A DNA stretch of 64,000 bases, from NCBI RefSeq assembly GCF_027497195.1, contig NZ_CP114905.1, positions 1,860,001 through 1,924,000 of the forward strand, in the 5' to 3' direction. Positions 1 through 8,658 of this stretch are shown here, piece after piece. The DNA comes from Streptomyces sp. WMMC500. Its GTDB lineage: Bacteria > Actinomycetota > Actinomycetes > Streptomycetales > Streptomycetaceae. Positions within the stretch are counted from its first letter, which is position 1. Each line of letters starts with the position of its first letter. Both the position numbers and the translations under genes were made by a program. Below the pieces are notes generated by a model that saw nothing but the letters and a program-made list of their open reading frames with translations, was not told the DNA's origin and searched no databases.

Positions 1-607
1 CGAGTTTGCGGCGCAGCCGGGACAGCGTCACCCGGACGGTGTTGGTGTACGGGTCGGCGTGGGCGTCCCAGACCCTGCGCAGCAGCTCCGTGCCGCTCAA
101 CACGGCGCCGTGCGCACCGAGCAACACCCGCAGCACGTCGAACTCCTTGCCCGTCAGCCCCAGTTCCCGGCCGCCGCGGACGGCGGTGCGGCTCGCCGTG
201 TCGAGCGTCAGGTCGCCGCGCACCAGCACCGGCGGCGGCGCGGGGCGCGCCCGTCTGGCCAGCGCGTGGATGCGCGCCGCGAGTTCGGCGAAGTCGAACG
301 GTTTGGCGAGGTAGTCGTCGGCGCCGAGGTCCAGCCCGGCCACCCGGTCACCGACCGTGCCCGCGGCCGTCAGCATCAGTACCCGCGGCCTCGGCCCGGC
401 GCGGCCGGTGATCGCGCGGCACACGTCGTCGCCGTGCACCGCGGGCAGGTCTCGGTCCAGCAGCAGCACGTCGTAGGCGTGCACGGCGAGCAGTTCGAGG
501 GCACGGGCTCCGTCCGGCGCCACGTCCAGCGCCATGCCCTGGGCCCGCAGCCCCTCGGCCAGGATCTCCACCAGATCCGCCGCGTCCTCGGCCAGCAGTA
601 CCCGCAC
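1..607 (-). CDS. OmpR/PhoB-family response regulator, partial at its C-terminus
   Basis: Cytoplasmic DNA-binding response regulator; the gene runs off the left edge, so the last residues are missing. The GTG start at 607 is preceded by GGGGAGG. The receiver domain (about residues 1-115) shows the acidic pocket (AEDAADL), the phospho-acceptor in VLLLDRDLP and the conserved lysine in DDYLAKPFDF. A winged-helix effector domain follows (LTGKEFDVLRVLLGAHG, then TNTVRVTLSRLRRKL). Its kinase is probably encoded beyond the window edge. It lies downstream of the sugar operon but a hairpin terminator separates them, so it is probably transcribed independently. The family is clear; its signal and targets cannot be told from sequence. 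Confidence 0.9.
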   Translation of the reverse strand, partial: MRVLLAEDAADLVEILAEGLRAQGMALDVAPDGARALELLAVHAYDVLLLDRDLPAVHGDDVCRAITGRAGPRPRVLMLTAAGTVGDRVAGLDLGADDYLAKPFDFAELAARIHALARRARPAPPPVLVRGDLTLDTASRTAVRGGRELGLTGKEFDVLRVLLGAHGAVLSGTELLRRVWDAHADPYTNTVRVTLSRLRRKL

Positions 608-697
608 GCCGCCTCCCCGTCGCCGTCTTCGCGCTGTCCCCGGGGCGGATCCCCCGGGGACCAAGCCTGACCCGGGAGCCGTAACAGCCGGGTAAGT

Positions 698-722
698 CCC
701 GGCCGCGGGCGCCGCGGCCGGG
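698..722 (-). terminator. Hairpin terminator after the sugar operon
   Basis: CCCGGCCGCGG, a 3-base loop, then its exact reverse complement: 11-bp arms in the gap between the phosphotriesterase-family gene and the response regulator. There is no U-tract, as is usual in Streptomyces. Confidence 0.6.
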
Positions 723-737
723 CGGCGGGTCCCGCGG

Positions 738-1673
738 TCAACCCGCCCAGTCCAGCAGCCGGGCGGGGTTGGTGACGGTGACCGCGTGCAGGAGTTCCTC
801 GCCGCCCTCGGCCGCGACCCGCGGGAGGAAGCGGCGCGGCAGGTAGTCCAGGCCCGGCATGCCCCCGTACGCGCGGTAGCGGCCGCGGCGGGCGACGTCG
901 CCGCCGAGCAGCAGCCGGTCGGGGCCGGCGCGCTCGGCGGTGGCCAGCAGGCAGCCGAGGACTGTCGAGTCGGGGTGGTTGCGGTGCCGGGCCATGCCGT
1001 CGTAGCCGAGGTACGCGCCGGCCGCGCACAGCTCCGCGTGCAGCCCGGGGTCGGGGTTGCGGTCGGCGTGCGCGAGGACGACCCGGTGCGCCGGCACCCC
1101 GTGCCCGGCCAGCTCGGCCAGCACCTCGAACGCCGCGCTGCCGTACTCCAGGTGCACCATCACCGGCGCCCCGGTGGCCCGGTGCGCGGCGCCGGCCGCC
1201 GCGAGCACCCGGTGCTCGAACGGGGTCACCGACCAGTACCCGACGCCCGCCTTGACGATCCCGGCGCGCACGGCGGGCCGGGCCCGTACCGTCAACTCCT
1301 CGTCCGCGTACATGCCGTCGGTCAGCTCGGCGGTGAACAGCGCGGCCAGCCCGGATTCGCGCATCGCGAGCAGCGGGTGGCCCGGCGCGTAGTGCGGCTC
1401 GCGGTGGGCGCCGGTGGTGTGCACGACGTGCAGCCCCGCGGCCCGCGCGATGCGGGCGACGGCCGCCGGGTCGCGGCCCAGGCCCACCGGTGTCGCCTCG
1501 ACCATCGCCGTGAAGCCGGCCGCCCTCAGGTACGCCGCCTCCTGCCCGCTGCGCGCCTCGTCGTCCAGCTCGTCGCCGGGCAGCAGCGGCGAGACCTGGA
1601 AGAGGTGCTCGTGGTAGTCGGTCCGGCCGAGCCGGTCGGCGGGCAGGTCGCCGAGGACCGTGCGCACGCTCAC
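738..1673 (-). CDS. Phosphotriesterase-family metal-dependent hydrolase (possible lactonase)
   Basis: Last gene of the first sugar operon, about 311 aa. It keeps the metal ligands expected of the phosphotriesterase homology fold: HEH at about residues 21-23, a candidate bridging lysine in GIVKAGVGYW, histidines in MVHLEYG and VLAHADRN, and an aspartate in LLLGGDVARR. A binuclear metal hydrolase is therefore likely. Family members include phosphotriesterases and sugar lactonases; in a sugar operon a lactonase or phosphosugar-ester hydrolase fits better than organophosphate hydrolysis, but this is inference. The GTG start at 1673 overlaps the upstream stop by four bases (GTGA), with GAGG about seven bases ahead, so translation is coupled. 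No signal peptide; cytoplasmic. Confidence 0.85.
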   Translation of the reverse strand: MSVRTVLGDLPADRLGRTDYHEHLFQVSPLLPGDELDDEARSGQEAAYLRAAGFTAMVEATPVGLGRDPAAVARIARAAGLHVVHTTGAHREPHYAPGHPLLAMRESGLAALFTAELTDGMYADEELTVRARPAVRAGIVKAGVGYWSVTPFEHRVLAAAGAAHRATGAPVMVHLEYGSAAFEVLAELAGHGVPAHRVVLAHADRNPDPGLHAELCAAGAYLGYDGMARHRNHPDSTVLGCLLATAERAGPDRLLLGGDVARRGRYRAYGGMPGLDYLPRRFLPRVAAEGGEELLHAVTVTNPARLLDWAG

Positions 1674-2605
1674 CGGACGGCCTCGGCGGCGGCGGAGAGC
1701 CGGTCCACGGTCGCGGCGTCCAGGGTCAGGCCGAACACCTCCGCTATCACCTGGGACCAGCCGTGGATGAAGTACCGCCAGCCGTCGACGACGTCGAGGC
1801 CGCGCTCGGCGGCCTGGGCGCGGGCCGCGTGCAGGAAGGGCAGCGCGCCGCGGTAGTTGAGTTCCCACGCCACCGCCCCGCGGGGGTAGCGCGCCGCGGG
1901 CGACAGCGGCGAGCCGGGCCGGTCCTTGCCGAGGCCGGTGGCGTTGACGACGAGGGTGCCGGGCGGCGCCGCCGCGAGCAGGTCGTCGGCGGGTCCCTCG
2001 GTGACGACGGTACGCAGCCGGGCGGGGTCGGCGCCGCCGCGCCGGAGCACGTCGGCCAGCCCGGCGAGCCGGTCGGCGGAGCGGTCGGTGCACACGATCC
2101 GGGCGGGGGCGTCGGGGCGGCGGGCGAGGTAGTAGCTGATCGCGGTGCCGGCGCCGCCGGCGCCGAGGCAGAGCAGTTCGCCGCCGGTGGCGGCGAAGTG
2201 GGCGGGCGCGAGGAACTCCTCGATGGCCAGGCCGGCGGTCAGCGGGTCCTTGGCGTGCCCGATGAAGCGGCCGTCCCGCTTGGCGGCGGAGGACACCTCG
2301 CCGCACAGCCGGGCGAAGTCGTCGAGTTCGTCGAAGAGGTCGGCGGCGGCCCGGTACACGCCTATCTTGTGCGTGGTGATCAGCGCGCCCAGCAGCAGCG
2401 GGTCGCGCCGGATCCGCTCGGCCACCGCCCGGTAGCGGGCGGGTTCCGCGTCCGGGGGCAGGTCGAAGCCGACCAGCCGGGCGGTGGGCAGGCCGAGGAG
2501 GCGGGACCACTCGGGGAAGATCCGCATGATGGACGACTCGCCGGTGCTGACGCCGACGAAGGCCATGGCCGCCGTGTCCGCGGCGGCGCCGGTCGGTGCG
2601 CTCAA
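1670..2605 (-). CDS. AroE/shikimate-dehydrogenase-like oxidoreductase of a sugar operon
   Basis: About 311 aa. The N-terminal half resembles the shikimate dehydrogenase substrate domain (GVSTGESSIMR at the start, ALITTHKIG where AroE has its catalytic lysine region, GHAKDPLTAG). A Rossmann segment follows with LCLGAGGAGTAIS as the nucleotide loop. Linkage to an ABC sugar transporter, kinase and aldolase argues against the aromatic pathway and for oxidation or reduction of a sugar acid. Start choice: TTG at 2605 overlaps the aldolase stop (TTGA) and has GGAGG seven bases upstream, inside the preceding gene. The first ATG (2566) lacks a ribosome site. Family assignment is good; the substrate is unknown. 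Confidence 0.8.
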   Translation of the reverse strand: MSAPTGAAADTAAMAFVGVSTGESSIMRIFPEWSRLLGLPTARLVGFDLPPDAEPARYRAVAERIRRDPLLLGALITTHKIGVYRAAADLFDELDDFARLCGEVSSAAKRDGRFIGHAKDPLTAGLAIEEFLAPAHFAATGGELLCLGAGGAGTAISYYLARRPDAPARIVCTDRSADRLAGLADVLRRGGADPARLRTVVTEGPADDLLAAAPPGTLVVNATGLGKDRPGSPLSPAARYPRGAVAWELNYRGALPFLHAARAQAAERGLDVVDGWRYFIHGWSQVIAEVFGLTLDAATVDRLSAAAEAVR

Positions 2606-3363
2606 CGGACGGCCTCCGCGCCCGGACCGGCGGCGCCGCCCGGGCCCGCCGCGCCGGCGGGGGCGGCCGGCTCCGGCCGGGCCTGCGCCAGCGCCGCGGC
2701 GAACGCCCGGGCCCGTACGGTCAGCGCCTCCCAGTCCCCGGCGGCGATGTGCGCCGCCGAGCACAGCTCGCCGCCCGCGCCGACCGCCAGCGCGCCGGCG
2801 GCGAACCACTCCCCCAGGTTGCCCGCGGAGACCCCGCCGGTGGGCACCAGGGGCACGTCCGGGAACGGGCCGCGCAGCGCGCGCAGATAGCCGGGGCCGC
2901 CGAGGGAGGCGGGGAAGACCTTGACCGCGTGCACGCCGAGCGCGGTGGCGGTCATGACCTCGCCGGGGGTCAGGGCGCCGGAGAGCACGGGCAGGCCCGT
3001 GTCCAGCATGGCGGCGGCCAGTTCCGCCGTGGTGCCGGGGCTGACCAGGAACGCGGCGCCGGCCTCGGCCGCGGCGGCGGCCTGGGCGGGGGTGAGCACG
3101 GTGCCCGCGCCCACCAGCGCCCCGGGGTGGCGGGCGCGCAGCTCGGCGATGACCGCGGGCGCGTCGGGCGTGGAGTACGTGATCTCGATGCCGGTGACGC
3201 CGCCTTCGAGGAGCGCCGCCACGGCGGCCAGCGCGCCGTCCGGGGTCGGGGCGCGGAGGACGGCGACGACGCCGGCGCGGCGCAGCCCGGCGAGCGGGGA
3301 CGGGGGCGCTGCGGCGCCGGTGGCGGGGGCGGCGCCGGCGGCGGGGGTGGGCTGGGTGGTCAC
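2602..3363 (-). CDS. eda: KDPG/KHG-type class I aldolase
   Basis: 2-keto-3-deoxy-6-phosphogluconate / 4-hydroxy-2-oxoglutarate aldolase family; cleaves a 2-keto-3-deoxy (phospho)sugar acid to pyruvate plus an aldehyde. Visible signatures are Arg37 (AVLRAPT), Glu60 in GIEITYSTP, GAGTVLTP, LVSPGTT and the Schiff-base lysine, Lys148, in AVKVFPASLGG. It is a (beta/alpha)8 barrel of about 253 aa with an Ala/Pro-rich N-terminal extension of roughly 22 residues and a Gly/Ala/Pro-rich tail. The GTG start at 3363 overlaps the upstream stop (GTGA). The neighbouring kinase and dehydrogenase suggest a phosphorylated aldonate pathway, but the true substrate (gluconate, galactonate or another acid) cannot be told. 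Confidence 0.9.
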   Translation of the reverse strand: MTTQPTPAAGAAPATGAAAPPSPLAGLRRAGVVAVLRAPTPDGALAAVAALLEGGVTGIEITYSTPDAPAVIAELRARHPGALVGAGTVLTPAQAAAAAEAGAAFLVSPGTTAELAAAMLDTGLPVLSGALTPGEVMTATALGVHAVKVFPASLGGPGYLRALRGPFPDVPLVPTGGVSAGNLGEWFAAGALAVGAGGELCSAAHIAAGDWEALTVRARAFAAALAQARPEPAAPAGAAGPGGAAGPGAEAVR

Positions 3364-4376
3364 GGTGCGCTCTCTTCGGTGGCGGGTACGGGCAGGGGTA
3401 CGGGGTGCGCGGGCTCGCGGCCCGCGAGCACGTCGAGGACGGCCCGTACGGCACCCGTGCCCATCCGGTCCACCGCCTCGACGGTCTGCGCCCCCAGGTG
3501 CGGGGTGAGGACCACCCGGTCGGCGAACTCCGGGGCCAGCAGCGGGCTCTGGGCGGCGGCGCCGCCCTCGCCGGCGAGGGTGTCCGCGGCGTACGCGGCC
3601 AGCCTGCCGTCCCGCAGCGCCGCGGCGACCGCGTGCTCGTCGACGAGGTCGGCCCGCGCCGTGTTGACGACGATCAGCCCCGGCCGGGCCCCGGCGAGCC
3701 ACCGCTCGTCGACCACCCGGGTGCCGCCGGGAGCGTGCAGGCTCACCGCATCGCACCGCCCGGCCAGCTCCGCGAGCGGCGCCCGCCGGACGCCCAGCAC
3801 CTCGAAGACCACCGGGTCCAGGTACGGGTCGTGCCCCAGCACCTGCGTGCCGAACCCGGCGGCGCGCCGCGCCACCCCCCGCCCGACCCGGCCGAGGCCG
3901 ACGACGCCGAGCGTGAGGGTGCCCAGCTCCCGGCCGCGGCGCGGCTGCCAGGACCCGGCGCGCACCGCCCGGTCGCCGGCGGCGACGCCGCGCAGCGCGG
4001 CGAGCAGCAGCGCGATGCCGAGGTCGGCGACGGCGTCGCTGTTCGCGGCGGGGGTGTTGGTGACGGTGACGCCGCGGCGCGCGGCGGCGGCCAGGTCGAC
4101 GCTGTCGACCCCGACGCCGTAGCGCGCGACGACCCTGAGCCGCGGCGCGGCGGCCAGGTGCGCGTCGGTGACCGGCGCGGTGCCGGCGATCCAGGCGACG
4201 GCCCCCGCCAGCAGCGGGGCCAGCTCGGCGGGGTCGTGGACGGTGGAGCCGCGCACCACGCGCAGCCCGGCGGCGGCGAGTTCGTCCTCCACGGGCGCGG
4301 TGCCGCTGCCGAAGGACCGGGACGTCACCAGCACCACGGGTGCCGCACCCTCCCGGCTGTCCGTGCTTCCGCTCAT
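3360..4376 (-). CDS. D-2-hydroxyacid dehydrogenase (SerA-like)
   Basis: NAD-dependent 2-hydroxyacid dehydrogenase of about 338 aa. The nucleotide loop is VVGLGRVGRGVARRA, the catalytic arginine is in VVNTARADLVDE and the catalytic histidine in LTPHLGAQTVE. It lacks the C-terminal ACT regulatory domain of true phosphoglycerate dehydrogenases, so a catabolic step on a sugar-derived hydroxyacid is more likely than serine synthesis. The ATG at 4376 overlaps the kinase stop (ATGA), and its own stop overlaps the aldolase start. Cytoplasmic. Confidence 0.87.
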   Translation of the reverse strand: MSGSTDSREGAAPVVLVTSRSFGSGTAPVEDELAAAGLRVVRGSTVHDPAELAPLLAGAVAWIAGTAPVTDAHLAAAPRLRVVARYGVGVDSVDLAAAARRGVTVTNTPAANSDAVADLGIALLLAALRGVAAGDRAVRAGSWQPRRGRELGTLTLGVVGLGRVGRGVARRAAGFGTQVLGHDPYLDPVVFEVLGVRRAPLAELAGRCDAVSLHAPGGTRVVDERWLAGARPGLIVVNTARADLVDEHAVAAALRDGRLAAYAADTLAGEGGAAAQSPLLAPEFADRVVLTPHLGAQTVEAVDRMGTGAVRAVLDVLAGREPAHPVPLPVPATEESAP

Positions 4377-5863
4377 CGCTTCTCCTTCGCGAACCACGGT
4401 TCCAGCCGCTCGTACGCCTCCAGGAACAGCGCGTGCCGCCGCCGGTAGCCGGCGTGCCGGCCGGGGTCGGGGGTGAACTCGGCGGTGACCTCGGACAGGT
4501 CGCGGGCGACGGCGAAGCCGTCGACGAGGCCCGCGCCGACGCCCGCGGTGACGGCGGCGCCCAGGCTGTTGGCCTCCTCGACGATGCTGCGGCGGCGCAC
4601 GGTGGCGCCCCAGACGTCGGCGAGGATCTGCAGCCACAGGTCGCTGGCCGCGCCGCCGCCGATGGCGTCCACCCGGTCCACGGGATGCCCGGCCTCACGG
4701 AACGCGCCCACGCAGGTGGCCAGGTTGAACGCCACGCCCTCCAGCACCGCCCGGGTCAGGTGCGCTTCCTGGTGGTGGCGGGTGAGGCCGAGGAACGCGC
4801 CGGCGGCCGCGGCGTTCCAGTACGGGGAGCGTTCGCCGAGCAGATGGGGCAGGAAGTACAGGCCCGCGGTGTCGGCGTCGGCCGCCGCCGCGAGCAGGTC
4901 GGGGAAGCGGTCCCCGCCCTGGCCGGGGCGCAGCACCTCCGCGACCCAGTCCAGCGACGCGCCGCCGGCCTGCATGGTCGCGGTCGGCACGTAGCGGCCG
5001 GGCACGACGTGGTCGAAGGTCATGGTGCGCATCCGCGGGTCGTGCAGCGGGCGTTCCGCGGAGAGCGAGACCCAGGAGGACGAGCCGAGGTAGGTGTACG
5101 CGCCGTCGGCGGGGTCGATGACGCCGGCGCCCAGCGCGGCCAGCGGGCCGTCGCCGCCGCCGAGGACGACGGGGGTGCCGGCGGCCAGCCCGGTCGCCGC
5201 CGCGGCTTCGGGCAGCAGCGGGCCCGCGACGGTGGTCGACGGCACGATCTCGGGGAACAGCGCGGGGTCGACGCCGGCCGCGGCCAGCACCTCGGCGGAC
5301 CAAGTGCCGGCGGGCTGGTCGTAGGCGTTGGTGCTGGAGGCGTCGGAGCCGTCGGTGGCCAGCACGCCGGTGAGCCGGTGCACGACGTAGTCCTTGGCCA
5401 GGCAGACGTGGGCCACCCGGGCGAAGGTCTCCGGCTCGTGGTCGCGTACCCACATCACCTTGGTGAGCGAGTAGGTGGGGTGGAGCTGGTGGCCGAGCAG
5501 GCGGTACGCCCGCTCGGCACCGAGCGCGGCGGTCAGCCGGCCGGCCTGCTCCCGGCTGCGGTGGTCGGCCCAGATCAGCGAGGGCCGCACCGGCCGGTAC
5601 GCGGAGTCGAGCAGGACCGCGCCCATCATCTGGCCGCTGAACCCGACGGCGGCCACCTCCGCGGGCCGTACGCCGGTGTGCTCCAGCAGCCGCCGGGTGG
5701 CGGTGCACACCGCCTGCCACCACACCTCGGGGTCCTGCTCGGCGACGCCGCCGGCGCGGAAGTCGGTGCCGTAGTGCTCGGTCAGGGCGGCGACCGGGGT
5801 GCCGTCGTCGGCGTGCAGCGAGGCCTTGTCGCCGGTCGTGCCGAGGTCGTGGGCGATGATCAT
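4373..5863 (-). CDS. FGGY-family carbohydrate kinase (xylulokinase-like)
   Basis: About 496 aa, usual for FGGY sugar kinases. The N-terminal phosphate loop is HDLGTTGDKASLH; FSGQMMG, WADHRSREQAG, a central GGGDGPLAALGAG and the C-terminal GGGAASDLWLQILAD ATP-site segment follow. It would phosphorylate the sugar brought in by the adjacent ABC transporter. FGGY specificity cannot be read from these motifs; xylulose, ribulose, gluconate and tetritol kinases all share them. Start ATG at 5863 overlaps the permease stop (ATGA). Confidence 0.9.
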   Translation of the reverse strand: MIIAHDLGTTGDKASLHADDGTPVAALTEHYGTDFRAGGVAEQDPEVWWQAVCTATRRLLEHTGVRPAEVAAVGFSGQMMGAVLLDSAYRPVRPSLIWADHRSREQAGRLTAALGAERAYRLLGHQLHPTYSLTKVMWVRDHEPETFARVAHVCLAKDYVVHRLTGVLATDGSDASSTNAYDQPAGTWSAEVLAAAGVDPALFPEIVPSTTVAGPLLPEAAAATGLAAGTPVVLGGGDGPLAALGAGVIDPADGAYTYLGSSSWVSLSAERPLHDPRMRTMTFDHVVPGRYVPTATMQAGGASLDWVAEVLRPGQGGDRFPDLLAAAADADTAGLYFLPHLLGERSPYWNAAAAGAFLGLTRHHQEAHLTRAVLEGVAFNLATCVGAFREAGHPVDRVDAIGGGAASDLWLQILADVWGATVRRRSIVEEANSLGAAVTAGVGAGLVDGFAVARDLSEVTAEFTPDPGRHAGYRRRHALFLEAYERLEPWFAKEKR

Positions 5864-7035
5864 GGTGCCGCTCGTTTCGTCGGGGTCGGCTCACCGGCAG
5901 TCTCGTCCCCCGTAGCGCCCGTATCCGGCTGCGCTCCCCCGCCGGCCTGTCCGGTCCGCGCGTCGCCGGAGACCGCCTTGGCCCTGCCGCCGCGGCGCAG
6001 GTTGTGGACGTGCTCGGTGGCGACGGCGGCGAGGATCAGCACGCCGATGACGATCTGCAGCCAGAACGGGTCGATGCCCAGCAGCGTGCCGCCGTTGTTG
6101 AGCATGCCGACGACCAGCGCGCCGACGAGCGCGCCGAGCGCGCTGCCCTTGGCGCCGAAGAGGCTGGCGCCGCCGATCACGCAGGCGGCGATCGCCTGGA
6201 GTTCGTAGCCGTTGCCGGAGGTCGGCACGCCGTTGCCGAGGCGGGAGGCGAGCAGCACGCCGGCCGCCGCGGCGAGGGTGCCGGAGAGCACGTACGCGCT
6301 GACGAGCACGCGGCGTACGGGCACGCCCGTCAGCCGCGCGGACTCGGCGCTGGAGCCGACGGCGTAGACGTACTCGCCCCACACCGTGCGCCGCAGCAGC
6401 AGCGCGAAGAACACCGTGATGAGCACCATCAGCCAGGTCAGATGGGAGATGCCCAGCAGGCTGCCGCCGCCGAGTTCGGCGAAGCCGTCGGGCAGCGGCT
6501 GCACGGTACGGCCGTCGCTGAGCAGCAGGGTCGCGCCGCGGGCCGCGCCCATCATGCCGAGCGTCACGATGAACGGCGGCATCTTGAGGAACGCCACCAG
6601 CAGCCCGTTGACGAGCCCGGCGGTGGCGCCGACGAGCAGCGCGAGGAGCACGGCGGCCAGGATGGGCAGACCGCCGCTCGTGTCGTAGACCATCTTGGCG
6701 GCGACGATGCCGGACAGGCCGACGACCGAGCCGACCGACAGGTCGATTCCCGCGGTGAGGATGACGATGAGCTGGCCGACCGCGATGATCGCGAAGATGG
6801 ACACCTGCCGGCCGAGGTTGTCCAGGTTGGTGCCGGTGAGGAACGACTCGGTGGACATGGTCAGGGCGAAGGCCAGCACCAGCAGCACGGGGATGCCACC
6901 GGAGGTACGGCCCAGCACCTGGCCCAGGCGGAGGATCTCCCCGTCGGCGGGCTGCCGGGCGGGGCGCCTGCCGAACTGGATGCCCTTGGACGTGCCGCCG
7001 GCGGCGGGGGCGGTGGCTCTGGCGAGGTCGGTCAT
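5860..7035 (-). CDS. Sugar ABC transporter permease (RbsC/XylH type)
   Basis: Inner-membrane permease of about 391 aa with many hydrophobic helices. It carries the family motif LTAGIDLSVGSVVGLSG and, towards the C-terminus, ACVIGGASLFGAKGSALGALVGA. The N-terminal ~40 residues and the last ~45 are hydrophilic and should be cytoplasmic. It pairs with the ATPase directly upstream (ATGA overlap) and the binding protein at 8659. Carbohydrate uptake transporter family 2 (CUT2), which imports pentoses, autoinducer-2, tetritols and similar small sugars. Confidence 0.93.
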   Translation of the reverse strand: MTDLARATAPAAGGTSKGIQFGRRPARQPADGEILRLGQVLGRTSGGIPVLLVLAFALTMSTESFLTGTNLDNLGRQVSIFAIIAVGQLIVILTAGIDLSVGSVVGLSGIVAAKMVYDTSGGLPILAAVLLALLVGATAGLVNGLLVAFLKMPPFIVTLGMMGAARGATLLLSDGRTVQPLPDGFAELGGGSLLGISHLTWLMVLITVFFALLLRRTVWGEYVYAVGSSAESARLTGVPVRRVLVSAYVLSGTLAAAAGVLLASRLGNGVPTSGNGYELQAIAACVIGGASLFGAKGSALGALVGALVVGMLNNGGTLLGIDPFWLQIVIGVLILAAVATEHVHNLRRGGRAKAVSGDARTGQAGGGAQPDTGATGDETAGEPTPTKRAAP

Positions 7036-8648
7036 CGGTTCTCCAGGGACGGTGCGGAGGATTCGGCGGCGGGGCCGGGCGGACCGGCCGCGGAGGCGTC
7101 GGCGGCGTCGGTGGCGGGCGCCGCGGCCGGATCCGCGCCGGCCGCCGGGCCCACGGGGCTCGCCAGGCGGAGCACCGCCTCCTCGGTGGCCTCCGCGGCG
7201 GGCAGCGAGCCCACCAGCCGGCGCTGGCGCACCACTTCGACGCGGTCGCACAGGCCCAGCAGCTCGGGGAGGTAGGAGGAGACGACCACGATCGCCAGGC
7301 CGTCCGCGGCCAGTTCGGCGATCACCTGGTAGATGTCGGCCTTGGAGCCGACGTCGACGCCCTTCGTGGGCTCGTCGAGGAGCAGCACCTTGGCGCCGGT
7401 GGCCCGCCAGCGGGCGACCAGTGTCTTCTGCTGGTTGCCGCCGGACAGCGAGGAGACGGGGTCGCTCCAGTCGCCGAGCTTGATGCGCAGGCCCGCGGAG
7501 GCGGCGGTGACGTGCTCGCGCATCCGGCGGCGGTGCAGCACCCCGAGGGTGCCGGTGCGCGGCAGGCTGGCGATGGCCACGTTCTTCTCGATGCTCAGCC
7601 CCGGCAGCAGCCCGGACTCCTTGCGGTCCTCGGGCAACAGCCCCAGTCCGGCCCGGGCGGCGGCACGCGGGGACGTGGCGCTGACGCGGCGGCCGTCGAC
7701 GAGGATCTCGCCGCCGAGCACGGGGTCGGCGCCGAAGACGGCGCGCAGGAGTTCGGTGCGCCCGGAGCCGAGCAGCCCGGCCAGGCCGACGACCTCGCCG
7801 CGGCGTACGGTCAGGTCCACCGGCGCGGGGAAGCCGGCGGGCCTGAGGCCGCGCAGCTCCAGCCGTACGTCGCCGGGCTCCGGGCGCTCGCCGGGGTAGA
7901 GGTTCTCGATCCGGCGGCCGACCATCGACTGCACGAGGGAGTCCTCGTCGTAGCCGGACATCGGCCGGGTCTCGACCACCCGGCCGTCGCGCAGCACGGT
8001 CACCCGGTCGCCGACGGCGAACATCTCCTCCAGCCGGTGGGTGACGTACAGAACGGAGACGCCCTCGTCCCGCAGCGCGGCGATGCGCGCCAGCAGGGCG
8101 TCCGCCTCCTGCGCGGAGAGCGCGGTGGTCGGCTCGTCGAACACGACGAGCCGCGCGTCCTGGCCGAGCACGCGGGCGATCTCGACCAACTGCCGGGTGG
8201 CGGTGGTCAGTTCCGACACGCGCGTACGGGGGTCCAGGTCGGTCAGGCCGACGCGGGCCAGCATCTGAGCGGCCTGGGCGCGCTGCCGGCGGCGGTCGAC
8301 CCAGCCGGCCCGGCCGGGCATCGCGAACATGCTCAGGTTGCTCGCCACGGTCAGCTCGGGCATCAGGCTCAGCTCCTGATACACCACGCCGATGCCGGCG
8401 GCGCGCGCCTCCGCGGGGGTGACGTGGGTGCGCATCTGGCGGCCGAGCACCCGGTACGCGCCGCCGTCGCGGGCCACCGCGCCGGTCAGCACCTTGATCA
8501 GGGTGGACTTCCCGGCGCCGTTCTCGCCGGCGAGGCAGTGCACCTCGCCCGGCGCGATGTCCAGGTCCACCGCGTCCAGCGCCGTGACGGCGCGATAGCT
8601 CTTGCCCACGCCCCGCAGGCTGACCAGGGGGCTCGACTCGGTTGCCAT
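7032..8648 (-). CDS. Sugar ABC transporter ATPase, tandem nucleotide-binding domains
   Basis: CUT2-type ATPase of about 538 aa with two ABC cassettes. The first has Walker A GENGAGKST, Walker B LVVFDEPTTAL and a non-standard signature (ELTTATRQLVEIA), as is common in the N-terminal half of RbsA/XylG proteins. The second has a degenerate Walker A (LLGSGRTELL), the signature LSGGNQQKT and Walker B VLLLDEPTKGVDVG. It energises the adjacent permease. Start ATG 8648; ten bases separate it from the upstream binding-protein stop. The C-terminal tail is Ala/Pro-rich. Confidence 0.94.
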   Translation of the reverse strand: MATESSPLVSLRGVGKSYRAVTALDAVDLDIAPGEVHCLAGENGAGKSTLIKVLTGAVARDGGAYRVLGRQMRTHVTPAEARAAGIGVVYQELSLMPELTVASNLSMFAMPGRAGWVDRRRQRAQAAQMLARVGLTDLDPRTRVSELTTATRQLVEIARVLGQDARLVVFDEPTTALSAQEADALLARIAALRDEGVSVLYVTHRLEEMFAVGDRVTVLRDGRVVETRPMSGYDEDSLVQSMVGRRIENLYPGERPEPGDVRLELRGLRPAGFPAPVDLTVRRGEVVGLAGLLGSGRTELLRAVFGADPVLGGEILVDGRRVSATSPRAAARAGLGLLPEDRKESGLLPGLSIEKNVAIASLPRTGTLGVLHRRRMREHVTAASAGLRIKLGDWSDPVSSLSGGNQQKTLVARWRATGAKVLLLDEPTKGVDVGSKADIYQVIAELAADGLAIVVVSSYLPELLGLCDRVEVVRQRRLVGSLPAAEATEEAVLRLASPVGPAAGADPAAAPATDAADASAAGPPGPAAESSAPSLENR

Positions 8649-8658
8649 GGCCGGCCCC

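Noticed and set aside
786..1856. Long open frames opposite real genes throughout the window (for example plus-strand frames over the sugar operons)
   Set aside because: They are mirror frames of GC-rich genes, encode Arg/Gly/Ala-rich low-complexity products and lack family motifs.
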